Part shown: positions 36,116-45,224 of the stretch, piece by piece
How positions within the stretch are numbered: position 1 is the first letter of the stretch
How the letters are laid out: each line of letters starts with the position of its first letter
Source: an uncultured Clostridium sp.
Lineage (GTDB): Bacteria > Bacillota > Clostridia > TANB77 > CAG-508
Length of the DNA stretch: 64,000 nucleotides
Reading direction: 5' to 3'
NCBI GenBank assembly: GCA_948465565.1
Contig: CAOJXR010000002.1
Coordinates: 1 to 64,000, forward strand
Position numbers and translations under genes: made by a program
Notes under the pieces: model-generated
What the model was told of the DNA's origin: nothing
The model's input: only the letters and a program-made list of their open reading frames with translations
The model's database searches: none

Positions 36116-38161
36116 ATGTCAGAGCAAGTGTTGCAGCTGTCTAAGTCTTGCTCCGAGATGCTCCGCAATGTCGTGGAAGAAACTCGGAAGCATAACTTCG
36201 ATTCTGTAAACATTCCCACCTTGCTGTTTGGGGTAGTTAATGCAACTACCGATGACGGCGACACCGGACCGCTCCAGGCATATCTCTTTGAGGAGGGCGC
36301 TTATCCCAGCGAAGTTGACGATAATTTGTCGTTGCTTATCACTGAATATTGCGCCAAACTCCAAGAAGACTACGAGGAGGCTCATTCTACTATTCCTGAG
36401 AAAAAGAGTCTCTTCAAGCGAAACTCATCAAAAGGCAAATCCAAGAAAAAGTCTGCTCCAAGCAAGAAAAAACACAGCGATGAAGATCCTATCCCTATGA
36501 ACCCTGACATGCTGGCAACAATTACCTTCACCGATAATGAGGGTAAAAAACTCAAAATGGAAGCTAATGCTGATGTCCTTGATGTTGTCACCCAACTTTT
36601 TGAGCTTGTTGGTCAGTATCCTGCAGAAAAGGTAGATACCTTGCATATCATTGTTGCCATGTTTATGGCTGATAATGAATGGTTTAAAACTTTCTTCAAG
36701 CGCGTTGATTTGAACTATCTCGACGCCAAGAAGCATTTTAAGCCAGAACAAGTTCTCAATCTCAGCAGCATTTCTTTCAACCTTGCGGGCTTTATGCACA
36801 TTTTCAACCAAAAGCTTGATGCTACAAAGCCCTGCGAAATCTTGTGCCGTGATAAGGAGTCTGAACAGCTTTGGAATATCATGCTCAAGAAAAACAAGCG
36901 CAATGCTGTAATCGTTGGTGAAGCTGGCGTAGGCAAGACTGCTCTGGTTGAAAAAATCACCTATGATATTGAGAGTTGTTCTTGCCCTCCAGAGTTCCAG
37001 AAATTCAGAGTTATTTCCCTTGATGTTAACTCTCTGATTGCTGGCACTTCTTTCAGAGGTGATGCCGAAAATCGTATCAAGGATATTATTGCTTTCCTTG
37101 AAAAGAATAATGATGTCATTCTCTTTATCGACGAGGTACACACTATCCTTGGCGCTGGCTCTTGTTTCCAAGGCGAGATGGATTTGGCAAATGCTCTTAA
37201 ACCCATTCTAGCTCGTGGTGATACTATTGTTATTGGTGCTACCACAGAAGATGAGTATGAGAAGTACTTCAAAAAAGATGCGGCTCTTTCGCGGCGGTTT
37301 GAAAAAGTTGTTGTCAAGGAACCCGCTGCAAAAGATGTATACCCTATGATTCGCAATAAAATCGCTGGCTTGTCTGAGTTCCATGGAGTTCAGATTAGCA
37401 AAAACATGGTAACTTATGCCATCATGATTGCCAACTGCTTTGCTTTTGAAAAGAAAAATCCTGATAAAACTCTGGATTTGATTGATAGAGCAATGGTTGC
37501 TGCCAAGCGTGCTGGCAAATCGGTTGTAGACCAAGAGTCCATTCTCAAAAACTTTGGCATCTTTTTTTGCATGTGGGATAAGATGTCTGAGTGTACACGC
37601 AAAGAAACCGCATATCATGAGGCTGGGCACTATATCGTTGGTAAGGCTTCTGAGCATCTTGTCGACCGCACTTGGCTCGCTGTATCTATTATGCCTGCTG
37701 AAAACTATCTTGGCGTTACGGTCAGCGAGTTGAATGAAGATGTTGTTCCTTTTACCAACTACGACTATTTTATCGACGAAATTGCTTTCAACCTTGCTGG
37801 CAGAGCTTCTGAGGAAATGTTTACTCAGACATATACTGCTGGCGCAAGTAGTGACTTGGACCATGCCACACGGCGCGCATTTCAGGTTGTTACTGAGTTT
37901 GCTCTTGACGAAGACTCTGAGCATAACCGCATTTTCCTGAACAGTGCAGACTATCCTATGTTCTCTGAGCGCGGTATCGACATTATCAATGAAAAGGTTG
38001 ATAAACTTGTCGATAAAGCTTTTGCTCGAGCAAAGGAGTTGCTTGAGCAAAACAAGGATATCCTTGTTGCGATTGTGGACGCTCTGATGGAAAAGCATAT
38101 CATGAGTGAGGATGAACTGGATGCCGTTTGGCAGGAGACCGTCAAAAAGCGTGAGCCCTGA
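36116..38161 (+). CDS. Clp-type AAA+ unfoldase fused to FtsH-type M41 metallopeptidase
   Basis: The 681-residue protein combines parts normally on separate proteins. Residues 1-80 and 150-205 resemble Clp N-domain repeats, separated by a Lys/Ser-rich linker (95-125). Residues 235-480 are a ClpB/ClpC first AAA+ module: Walker A GEAGVGKT 268-275, pore-loop-region AGTSFRG, Walker B VILFIDEVH 334-342 and the arginine pair RRF 393-395. Residues 497-675 are an FtsH-type M41 peptidase with HEAGH 501-505 and third zinc ligand Asp580 in TAGASSD. No membrane helix is present. It should unfold and degrade proteins in the cytosol. The gene is GC-rich, with CGG codons at Arg24, Arg393, Arg394 and Arg586 and no frame change. 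AAGGAGG lies upstream of the start. Confidence 0.9.
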   Translation: MSEQVLQLSKSCSEMLRNVVEETRKHNFDSVNIPTLLFGVVNATTDDGDTGPLQAYLFEEGAYPSEVDDNLSLLITEYCAKLQEDYEEAHSTIPEKKSLFKRNSSKGKSKKKSAPSKKKHSDEDPIPMNPDMLATITFTDNEGKKLKMEANADVLDVVTQLFELVGQYPAEKVDTLHIIVAMFMADNEWFKTFFKRVDLNYLDAKKHFKPEQVLNLSSISFNLAGFMHIFNQKLDATKPCEILCRDKESEQLWNIMLKKNKRNAVIVGEAGVGKTALVEKITYDIESCSCPPEFQKFRVISLDVNSLIAGTSFRGDAENRIKDIIAFLEKNNDVILFIDEVHTILGAGSCFQGEMDLANALKPILARGDTIVIGATTEDEYEKYFKKDAALSRRFEKVVVKEPAAKDVYPMIRNKIAGLSEFHGVQISKNMVTYAIMIANCFAFEKKNPDKTLDLIDRAMVAAKRAGKSVVDQESILKNFGIFFCMWDKMSECTRKETAYHEAGHYIVGKASEHLVDRTWLAVSIMPAENYLGVTVSELNEDVVPFTNYDYFIDEIAFNLAGRASEEMFTQTYTAGASSDLDHATRRAFQVVTEFALDEDSEHNRIFLNSADYPMFSERGIDIINEKVDKLVDKAFARAKELLEQNKDILVAIVDALMEKHIMSEDELDAVWQETVKKREP

Positions 38162-38238
38162 AACATAAGCAAACACACAATAATTTGTTAGCCTAAACCT
38201 TTAATATGTATCTATCTTTCTTTTGATTGATAGTACGT

Positions 38239-38285
38239 AAAAGAGAGGCAGGACCTTACGGTTCTGCCTCTCTTTTATTTTATAT
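38239..38285 (+). terminator. Terminator of Clp-M41 cassette
   Basis: AAAAGAGAGGCAG (38239-38251) pairs perfectly with CTGCCTCTCTTTT (38264-38276), 13 pairs, followed by ATTTTATTTTAT. Confidence 0.93.
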
Positions 38286-38351
38286 AAAATACTTTCGATA
38301 CTATTCGTTTTATACATTTGTACACAAATAAATCTAAAAAATCACTGATTT

Positions 38352-39260
38352 TTAATTTAATTTTAAACTTCCTACAATATCTTTTATATCTTCAATATTA
38401 TGTTTTCTCATGTAATTTTCAATTCCATATATTGTTTTTATGCTTGTATATGGATCAACAAAATTTCCTGCACCAATTGATACTGCACTTGCTCCTGCTA
38501 TCATAAATTCTATTGCATCTTCTCCTGACATTATTCCCCCAAGTCCCATTACAGGGATTTTGACACTTCGTGCAATTTGATGAACACATCTTACTGCTAC
38601 TGGCTTTATTGCTGGTCCTGATAGTCCACCTGTGTTATTGGCTAAAATAGGAGTTCTTTTATCAATATCAATTTTCATTCCAAGTAATGTATTTATTGCT
38701 GATATTGCATCAGCGCCCCCATCTTCTGCTCCTTTAGCTGGAGCTGTTATATCTGTTACATTTGGTGTTAATTTTACAATTAGTGGTTTATCTAACACTT
38801 TTCTTACTTGACTGGTTACATTTTTTACACCTTCATACGTTGTTCCAAATGCCAAACAGCCTGCTTTTACATTTGGACAAGACAGATTTATTTCAACACC
38901 ATCTATTGGTAATGTGTTTAATATTTTACAAAGTTCAACATATTCTTCTATTGTACTTCCACATGCATTTACAATTATTTTTGTATTAAAAGTTTTTAGG
39001 AATGGTAAATCATATTGTGCAAAATATTCAACTCCTGGATTTTGAAGTCCTATTGAATTTAACATTCCACTTGCAGTTTCACATATACGTGGTGGCTTAT
39101 TTCCTGCTTTTGGTTTTAGTGAAGTACCTTTTGTTATAATTGCTCCTAATTTATTTAAGTCTATAAAATCTTGAAATTCTCTTCCATATCCAAATGTTCC
39201 TGATGCTACTGTTACTGGATTTTTCATTTCAATTCCAGCAAAATTTATATTAGTATTCAT
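38352..39260 (-). CDS. pyrD: Dihydroorotate dehydrogenase B, catalytic subunit
   Basis: The 302-residue FMN enzyme oxidises dihydroorotate to orotate. Signature segments are VASGTFGYG, NLSCPNVKAG with the catalytic Cys, and GLGGIMSGEDAIEFMIAGAS near the phosphate-binding C-terminus. It is the class 1B type because pyrK lies just upstream in the operon, so NAD+ is the acceptor through PyrK. It is the last gene of pyrC-F-K-D. Confidence 0.96.
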   Translation of the reverse strand: MNTNINFAGIEMKNPVTVASGTFGYGREFQDFIDLNKLGAIITKGTSLKPKAGNKPPRICETASGMLNSIGLQNPGVEYFAQYDLPFLKTFNTKIIVNACGSTIEEYVELCKILNTLPIDGVEINLSCPNVKAGCLAFGTTYEGVKNVTSQVRKVLDKPLIVKLTPNVTDITAPAKGAEDGGADAISAINTLLGMKIDIDKRTPILANNTGGLSGPAIKPVAVRCVHQIARSVKIPVMGLGGIMSGEDAIEFMIAGASAVSIGAGNFVDPYTSIKTIYGIENYMRKHNIEDIKDIVGSLKLN

Positions 39261-39305
39261 ACTACCTCCTTACTATTTTTCAAAAATATCATTCGTATTG
39301 CATCG

Positions 39306-40079
39306 TTAAAATTCAACGTCTCTAGCCTCAAATACAGGTCCAGCTTTGCATACATGCCAATATTCTGGTGTTTCTTTTGGACTTTGGGCTGTTTTTACTG
39401 CACAACCTAAACATGCACCTAATCCACAACCCATTCTTTCCTCTAGTGATACTTCGCATTTTATATCATTTTCAATTGCGTATTGCTTTACTGCTCTAAG
39501 CATTGGTAACGGTCCGCAAGCCATTATAATATCTGGTTTTTCATCTTGTTTTAAAAAGTCTATTGCGAAACCTTTTTCTCCATAACTTCCATCATCTGTT
39601 GTTATTACAAGTTTGTCTGATACTTTTCTAAATTCATCTTCTACTGTTACATAATCTTTATTTCTAAAACCTAAATATGTATTTATTTTTGCTTTTCCTT
39701 TTAACCTCTTTGCCGCTTCATGTAATGGATATACTCCTATACCTCCACCTATTATTGCAACTGTGTTGTATCCATCTGTTGAAAATGTTCCATATCCTAA
39801 AGGTCCTAATATGTCTATTTTCTCGCCTATTTGTTTTTTGCTTAGTGCTTTTGTTCCTTCACCTTTTACTTGAAATATAAACTCTAGTTCATCATTTTCA
39901 ATATTGAATATACTTATTGGTCTTCTTAAAAATAAACCGTTTCCATCTGCAACTTTTATTTCTAAAAATTGTCCAGGCTGTGATTGTTTTGCAATATTTT
40001 GAGTTTTTACTTTATACCTAAAAATATCATATTGTAATTGACTTTTCTCTATCAATTCTGTTTGTTCTTGATATTTCAT
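39306..40079 (-). CDS. pyrK: Dihydroorotate dehydrogenase electron transfer subunit
   Basis: The 257-residue protein has the FAD-binding RRPISIFN motif, the NAD-binding GGGIGVYPL, and a C-terminal 2Fe-2S site with CGLGACLGC and a later Cys in HVCKAGPVF. It passes electrons from PyrD to NAD+. It is separated from pyrD by 45 bases and from pyrF by 32. Confidence 0.96.
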   Translation of the reverse strand: MKYQEQTELIEKSQLQYDIFRYKVKTQNIAKQSQPGQFLEIKVADGNGLFLRRPISIFNIENDELEFIFQVKGEGTKALSKKQIGEKIDILGPLGYGTFSTDGYNTVAIIGGGIGVYPLHEAAKRLKGKAKINTYLGFRNKDYVTVEDEFRKVSDKLVITTDDGSYGEKGFAIDFLKQDEKPDIIMACGPLPMLRAVKQYAIENDIKCEVSLEERMGCGLGACLGCAVKTAQSPKETPEYWHVCKAGPVFEARDVEF

Positions 40080-40111
40080 GTTATTTTCCTCCTTTATATT
40101 TTCTCGAATAC

Positions 40112-41053
40112 TTATGCATTAATATAATTTTTTATTGCATTATTTAATTCATCTCTCATACGAATTGCTTCTGCCCTTGTGGCTTTGGCATATTCTTCTT
40201 CACTAAATTTATCTTTCCATAAATCTGATTTATATGCACACATTAAGCTTCTTGTTGCATTTACAATTCCTCCTAGTCCATTTTTGTCAAATCCAAGTGC
40301 GATATCGTCCGCTTTTCCACCTTGTGCACCATATCCTGGAATTAGGAAATAACTATGTGGCATTTGCTGACGTAACCTTTTTAATTGATCTGGATATGTT
40401 GCTCCAACGACACTTGAAACTGAGCTATATCCATTTTCTCCTATAAGTTCATCTCCCCATGTATTTACTAAGCCTGCAACTTCTTCATATACAGTTTTGC
40501 CATTTTCAAGTTTTAAATCTTGTAATTCTCCTGAAGATTTGTTTGATGTTTTTACTAATACAAAAATTCCTTTATCATACTTTTTACAATCTTCTACAAA
40601 CGGCATAACGCAGTCTGAGCCCATATATGGATTTACTGTTGCAAAATCTACATCGAAAATTCCTTCTTCTTTTTCATTTATCATGTTTTTTCCTAAATAT
40701 GCTTTTGAATATCCACTTGAAGTTGAACCTATGTCCCCTCTTTTTACATCTGCCATTACAATCATACCCTTTTGTTTGCAATAGTCTATCATTTCTTTAT
40801 ATAACTTAATTCCTTCTATTCCATACATCTCAAAATATGCACTTTGCAATTTTACTGCTGGTATGATGTCATATGTTGCATCTATCAAAGCTTTACTATA
40901 TTCAAGCATTGCTGCGCACATTCCATTTATATCTTTTGCATATTTATTTCTTACACATTCTGGTACTAATTCATATCTTGTGTCAACACCTATTACTGTT
41001 GGATTGTTACATTCTTTTATTTTTTCTATAAGATTGTCCATTATATTTTTCAT
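40112..41053 (-). CDS. pyrF: Orotidine 5'-phosphate decarboxylase, long type
   Basis: The 313-residue enzyme makes UMP from OMP. It carries VIGVDTRYELVP, and VMADVKRGDIGSTSSGYS containing the catalytic Lys and Asp. Its size places it in the longer bacterial subgroup of about 300 residues. I chose ATG 41053, which has AAGGAG upstream; the longer frame to 41101 would overlap pyrC by 35 bases. Confidence 0.93.
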   Translation of the reverse strand: MKNIMDNLIEKIKECNNPTVIGVDTRYELVPECVRNKYAKDINGMCAAMLEYSKALIDATYDIIPAVKLQSAYFEMYGIEGIKLYKEMIDYCKQKGMIVMADVKRGDIGSTSSGYSKAYLGKNMINEKEEGIFDVDFATVNPYMGSDCVMPFVEDCKKYDKGIFVLVKTSNKSSGELQDLKLENGKTVYEEVAGLVNTWGDELIGENGYSSVSSVVGATYPDQLKRLRQQMPHSYFLIPGYGAQGGKADDIALGFDKNGLGGIVNATRSLMCAYKSDLWKDKFSEEEYAKATRAEAIRMRDELNNAIKNYINA

Positions 41054-41066
41054 TGCTTTTATCTCC

Positions 41067-42341
41067 TTATTTATCTTGATATACAACTTTTCCTGAAACA
41101 ATTGTATATTTAACTCTTCCTTTTAATTTCTCTCCTATGAATGGAGAATTTTTTGATTTTGATACAATGTCTTCTTTTGTATATACATACTCTTGGTCTT
41201 TGTCGAATATTGTCAAATCTGCTATTTTTCCCACTGCCACTTCGCCTTTATCTACTTTTAGAAGTTTTGACGGATTATATGACATTAGTCTACACATATC
41301 TAGTAATGTAATTTCTCCTTTATCAACTAAATTTGTTATGGTTGCAGCTAGTGCTGTTTCAAATCCTATTATTCCATTTGGAGCTTTAGCTAGTCCTTGA
41401 GCTTTTTCTTCTTCTGCGTGTGGAGCATGGTCTGTTACAATACAATCAATAGTTCCATCTTTTAATCCTTGTATTATAGCTTTTTTGTCTTTTTCTTTTC
41501 TTAGAGGTGGATTCATTTTTCCATTAACACCTTTTTCTAAAACATCTTCTACTGTGAAGCTGTAGTAGTGTGGACATGTTTCACAAGTTACATTTACTCC
41601 TCTTTGCTTTGCACTTCTTATTGTATTAACAGTTGTTTCTGTGCTTATATGACAAATATGTGTGTGAAGTTTATTTGTTTCAGATATAACAATATCCCTT
41701 GATGCCATTATTTCTTCTGCTTCTGGTAACACACCTTCTACTCCTAGTTTTTCAGCTATTTTCCCAGCATTTATAGCTCCACTTGAAACTGATTTCTCTT
41801 CACAGTGTTCTGAAACAAAACTTCCTAATGCATTTGTTTTTATCATTGCTTCTCTTATCATTCTAGCATTTTCGACTGGCATTCCATCATCTGAAAATGC
41901 TATAGCTCCTGCTTTTAGCTGTTCTTCAAAATTTACTAATTCTTCACCTTTTTCTCCTTTAGTTACACTTGAAAAAGGAAGTACATTACATTTTGCTACT
42001 TCTTTTGCTTTTTCTATTATTTCAGACAAAATAATAGCGCTATCTGGTGTTGGTTTTGTATTTGGCATAGGACAAATAGTGGTAAAACCGCCTTTTATAG
42101 CACTAAAGCTTCCTGTTTCTATAGTTTCTTTATGTTCTCCTCCTGGTTCTCTTAAATGACAATGCATATCAATCATTCCTGGCATTATAAATAGCCCTTC
42201 ACAATTGATAACTTCATCTACTTTTTCTGTAATATTTTTCTTTATTTCTATTATTTTTTCGTTTTCTATTAGCACGTCTGCTATATCTTGAAAGTTGCTT
42301 GCATAATCAATTACTGTTCCATTTTTTAATAATAATTTCAT
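41067..42341 (-). CDS. pyrC: Dihydroorotase
   Basis: The 424-residue class I dihydroorotase has MIDMHCHLREPGGEHKET (zinc-binding His pair), the later metal His residues in SEHCEE and HICHIST, and DCIVTDHAPHAEEEK with the catalytic Asp. It closes carbamoyl-aspartate to dihydroorotate. It is the first gene of the pyrimidine run, with AAGGGAG before the ATG. No PyrR attenuator is obvious upstream. Confidence 0.95.
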   Translation of the reverse strand: MKLLLKNGTVIDYASNFQDIADVLIENEKIIEIKKNITEKVDEVINCEGLFIMPGMIDMHCHLREPGGEHKETIETGSFSAIKGGFTTICPMPNTKPTPDSAIILSEIIEKAKEVAKCNVLPFSSVTKGEKGEELVNFEEQLKAGAIAFSDDGMPVENARMIREAMIKTNALGSFVSEHCEEKSVSSGAINAGKIAEKLGVEGVLPEAEEIMASRDIVISETNKLHTHICHISTETTVNTIRSAKQRGVNVTCETCPHYYSFTVEDVLEKGVNGKMNPPLRKEKDKKAIIQGLKDGTIDCIVTDHAPHAEEEKAQGLAKAPNGIIGFETALAATITNLVDKGEITLLDMCRLMSYNPSKLLKVDKGEVAVGKIADLTIFDKDQEYVYTKEDIVSKSKNSPFIGEKLKGRVKYTIVSGKVVYQDK

Positions 42342-42475
42342 TGTTTACTCCCTTCAAATTATTTTTTATATCCTATCATTTACAAAAAATTTTTTCAATA
42401 GCTGTTTCGCTCATTGACTATTTTTGTTATTTTGTGTATATTAATTTAAATTCTATTTGGAAAGGATGAATAAAA

Positions 42476-43339
42476 ATGAATAATTTAACTTCTTATCTTT
42501 TTAAAACAGATGCTTTTAAAATTTGCGAAGAAAATAAACCATTTTGGTACACTTCTAGTGAGATTGGTCCTTATTTTATTAATGGACATTTTTTATATGG
42601 AAGTGAAAAAGATGCAAACGTATTACTAGATTTCATAAATGAAGAATTAGAAAATGTTTCTAAAGAGCAAATTCCGCAAGATATTTTTTCTAAAGTTTTA
42701 TTTCAATATGAGAACAACGTATTATATTCAACAATTATTAATAACTTGATTACATACATTAAAGAAAATATTTCTATAGATGATATTGATTATATTTCTG
42801 GTGGAGAGCGCCGTGATTGGTATTTTTCAAATATTGTTGCTTATCTTTTAAAAAAGCCTCATATTACAATTTACAAGGATTTAACTTGTATTAAAAGTAC
42901 ATATAATTTTTCTAAAAATGAACCTATTACTAAATTAGATAATGCTAACGTTCTTCATGTTTCTGATTTGTTAAACTTGGCTTCTAGTTTATTAAATTCA
43001 TGGATTCCTGCTATTTCTAACCTAGGTTCAAAAATCATTTGGAGTGCATGTGCTGTTGATAGATGTCAAGGTGGTAGTGAAAAATTAGAGGCAGCTTCTG
43101 TAAAATCACTTGCTCTTATAAATATTGATAATGCTTGTTTTGAAGAGGCTTTGAATTTAGGAATTATAAATAAAAATCAATTAGAAATGTTGCAACAATT
43201 TGTTAAAAAACCATATTAAACAATGAGAAATTTCTTGATTAACCATCCTGAATTTCTGGAAAATTCTTTGAAATCTTCAGATAGTAAAACTGCTAAAAGA
43301 GCAAAAAAATGCGTTGAACAAAATATATATAAATTATAA
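42476..43339 (+). pseudogene. Phosphoribosyltransferase-like gene with an in-frame TAA
   Basis: The first frame encodes 247 residues ending at TAA 43217-43219. The same frame continues for another 39 codons (MRNFLINHPEFLENSLKSSD onward) to 43339, without its own ribosome binding site, and reads as a plausible C-terminus. The core has DYISGGERRDWYFSN and KPHITIYKD, like orotate phosphoribosyltransferase-type proteins, but the usual PRPP loop is replaced by VLHVSDLLNLASS, so activity as PyrE is uncertain. Its place beside pyrC supports a pyrimidine role. Either a nonsense mutation shortens it or the TAA is read through. A dispensable tail is also possible. Confidence 0.65.
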
Positions 43340-43359
43340 AAATAGAGATTTTATATAAG

Positions 43360-43410
43360 AGTACGCCATATACATTAGAAAAATCTAATATATATGGCGT
43401 ACTTAAAATT
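43360..43410. terminator. Terminator between convergent genes
   Basis: AGTACGCCATATA (from 43360) pairs with TATATGGCGTACT (to 43403), extended by CATTAG/CTAAT, a long near-perfect stem. It separates the phosphoribosyltransferase-like gene from the convergent deacetylase. Confidence 0.85.
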
Positions 43411-43416
43411 TACCTC

Positions 43417-44199
43417 TTAATTTTTGAATTCATCTAATTTTTTAAATTGGTATCCATCTTCCTTTATTTTTTTAATACACTCATCTAAGATATTCATGTT
43501 GTCTTTTGATGTTCCATGTAATAGCATAACTTCCCCTGGGTGAGTATTATTTAATATTTTTCCTTTTCCATATTCTTCTCTTCCTTGTTTTTTCTCTTCC
43601 CAATCATCATATGCAAATGACCACATTACTGTTTTATAATTTAATTCATTACATATTTGTAATGTTCTTTCACTATATTCTCCTTTTGGTGGTCTTATAT
43701 ATTTCATTTCATAACCAAATTTTTCATATATAGCTGTATGTAGATCCATCACTTCTTTTCGCAATTTTTCTTCTGAAATTTCTGGTAACGAGTGATGATT
43801 AACTGTATGATTTCCGACATCGTGTCCTTCTTCAATCATTCTTTTAACTAAGTCTTCTGCTGTATTTACATAATGTGCTGTTATGAAAAAACATGCTTTT
43901 ACATCATTTTCTTTTAATATATCTAATATTTTTTCTGTATATCCTGCTTCAAATCCTAAATCAAATGTTAAATATACATTTTTGTCGCTTTTATTTCCCA
44001 TTGCTATTCCATTATATTTATTTATTAATTCTTGATTTTCTTTTCCTAAATCTGGTTGTTCATGATTATCATTCCTTTTTATTCCCCAACCTATTTTTTT
44101 ATTTATATCATTTGCTTTTACATTATTTGAAGAGCATGCTATTCCATAGGCTAGTACAGTGAATATTATCACCATGGTAAATATTACTCTTTTTTTCAT
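43417..44199 (-). CDS. PdaA-type polysaccharide deacetylase
   Basis: The 260-residue protein has an N-terminal signal or anchor (residues 5-24), with Cys22 in GIACSS resembling a lipobox. The NodB domain has TFDLGFEAGYT (catalytic Asp region), HTVNHHS (metal His pair), RPPKGEYS and VMLLHGTSKDN. The FDLGFE pattern and length match PdaA, which deacetylates MurNAc residues to form the muramic delta-lactam of spore cortex. GGAGGT precedes the ATG. Confidence 0.85.
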   Translation of the reverse strand: MKKRVIFTMVIIFTVLAYGIACSSNNVKANDINKKIGWGIKRNDNHEQPDLGKENQELINKYNGIAMGNKSDKNVYLTFDLGFEAGYTEKILDILKENDVKACFFITAHYVNTAEDLVKRMIEEGHDVGNHTVNHHSLPEISEEKLRKEVMDLHTAIYEKFGYEMKYIRPPKGEYSERTLQICNELNYKTVMWSFAYDDWEEKKQGREEYGKGKILNNTHPGEVMLLHGTSKDNMNILDECIKKIKEDGYQFKKLDEFKN

Positions 44200-44377
44200 T
44201 CTCCACCTCCATCTTTTATTTTATATTATTCTATGACTCTTTTTTTATTCTTGAAAAAATTTTTAACTTTTTTACATTTTTTTACAAATTTCGCTTGACT
44301 AATTTTTTATAATAATTTATATTAAATTGCGTGTCCAAAATTTGGTAATTTTTTATTTAATACTGGGGGTATTTTGA

Positions 44378-45097
44378 ATGAAAGTTTTCTTAATTTGTAT
44401 ATTTTTAGTTTTTGCCTTAGTCTTAGAAATTATTGTATCTCTTCGACTTCGTAAGACTTTAAAATCTGAAAAACTATCTTATATTAGGCTTGAAAATTCT
44501 TATGATGGAATTCGTGAATTTAAACATGATTTTTCCAATATTATGCAATCTATTGGTGGTTACTTATCCACTGATGATTTGAATGGATTGAAATGTTATT
44601 ATTCAAGTATTTTTAAAGAATGTAATGATATAAAAAGGCTTTCTCTATTAAATAAAGATGTTTTTAATAGTCCTCCTGTTCTTGCTTTAATTAGTAATAA
44701 ATTTTTTAAGGCTAAAAAGCTTGGTATTGATATGAATATTGAGTCTTTACTTGATTTTAATACTATAAATATGGATATTTATGAGTTTACTCGTATTCTT
44801 GGTATTTTCTTAGATAATAGTATTGAAGCTGCTAGTAGTGCTTCTCAAAAGAATATAAATATTTTAATTTATAAAGATTCTATAAATCATTTTGATTCTA
44901 TTTCTATTGAGAATTCTTGTGATGGTTCTGGTATTAATACTTCTAAGATTTTTAAAAAGGACTTTTCTACTAAACCTCAAAATAGTGGTTTGGGTTTATG
45001 GAAGGTTAAAAAGATTTTGAAACATTATGATAATATTAAGTTGAATACTTCTGTTAAAAAGGATGTGTTTAGGCAGCAGTTGCAGATTTATTATTAA
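44378..45097 (+). CDS. Orphan GHKL sensor kinase, AgrC/Spo0B-like
   Basis: The 239-residue protein has one N-terminal helix (1-22), a phospho-acceptor His50 in REFKHDFSN, an N-box with LDNSIEAA and a G-box NSGLGLW. The dimerisation and ATPase parts match the quorum-sensing AgrC/CitA-like class, but the multi-helix sensor domain is missing. There is no response regulator nearby. It may act like Spo0B, as a phosphotransferase, or be a truncated kinase. GGGGG lies eight bases before the ATG. Confidence 0.8.
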   Translation: MKVFLICIFLVFALVLEIIVSLRLRKTLKSEKLSYIRLENSYDGIREFKHDFSNIMQSIGGYLSTDDLNGLKCYYSSIFKECNDIKRLSLLNKDVFNSPPVLALISNKFFKAKKLGIDMNIESLLDFNTINMDIYEFTRILGIFLDNSIEAASSASQKNINILIYKDSINHFDSISIENSCDGSGINTSKIFKKDFSTKPQNSGLGLWKVKKILKHYDNIKLNTSVKKDVFRQQLQIYY

Positions 45098-45112
45098 TAA
45101 TTTATATAAATT

Positions 45113-45213
45113 GATAAATGAAAAGATATAATATAGCACTCCTTGCTGGTCGCATTTTCTTCGAAAATACTCCCAAACTGCGTGTCATACTATATTATAT
45201 CTTTTCATTTATC
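45113..45213. repeat. Long perfect inverted repeat (24 bp arms)
   Basis: Arms 45113-45136 and 45190-45213 are perfect reverse complements of 24 bases, beginning GATAAATGAAAAGATATAAT. The 53-base centre holds a second hairpin, ATTTTC-TTC-GAAAAT. It sits between convergent genes and may work as a bidirectional terminator. The size and GC-richer loop also suit a small non-autonomous mobile element. Confidence 0.85.
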
Positions 45214-45224
45214 GTTTATATTCT

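Noticed and set aside
36428..38176. Long antisense frames opposite the Clp-M41 gene.
   Set aside because: They mirror the codon bias of the true gene, whose motifs are complete, and have no start signals.
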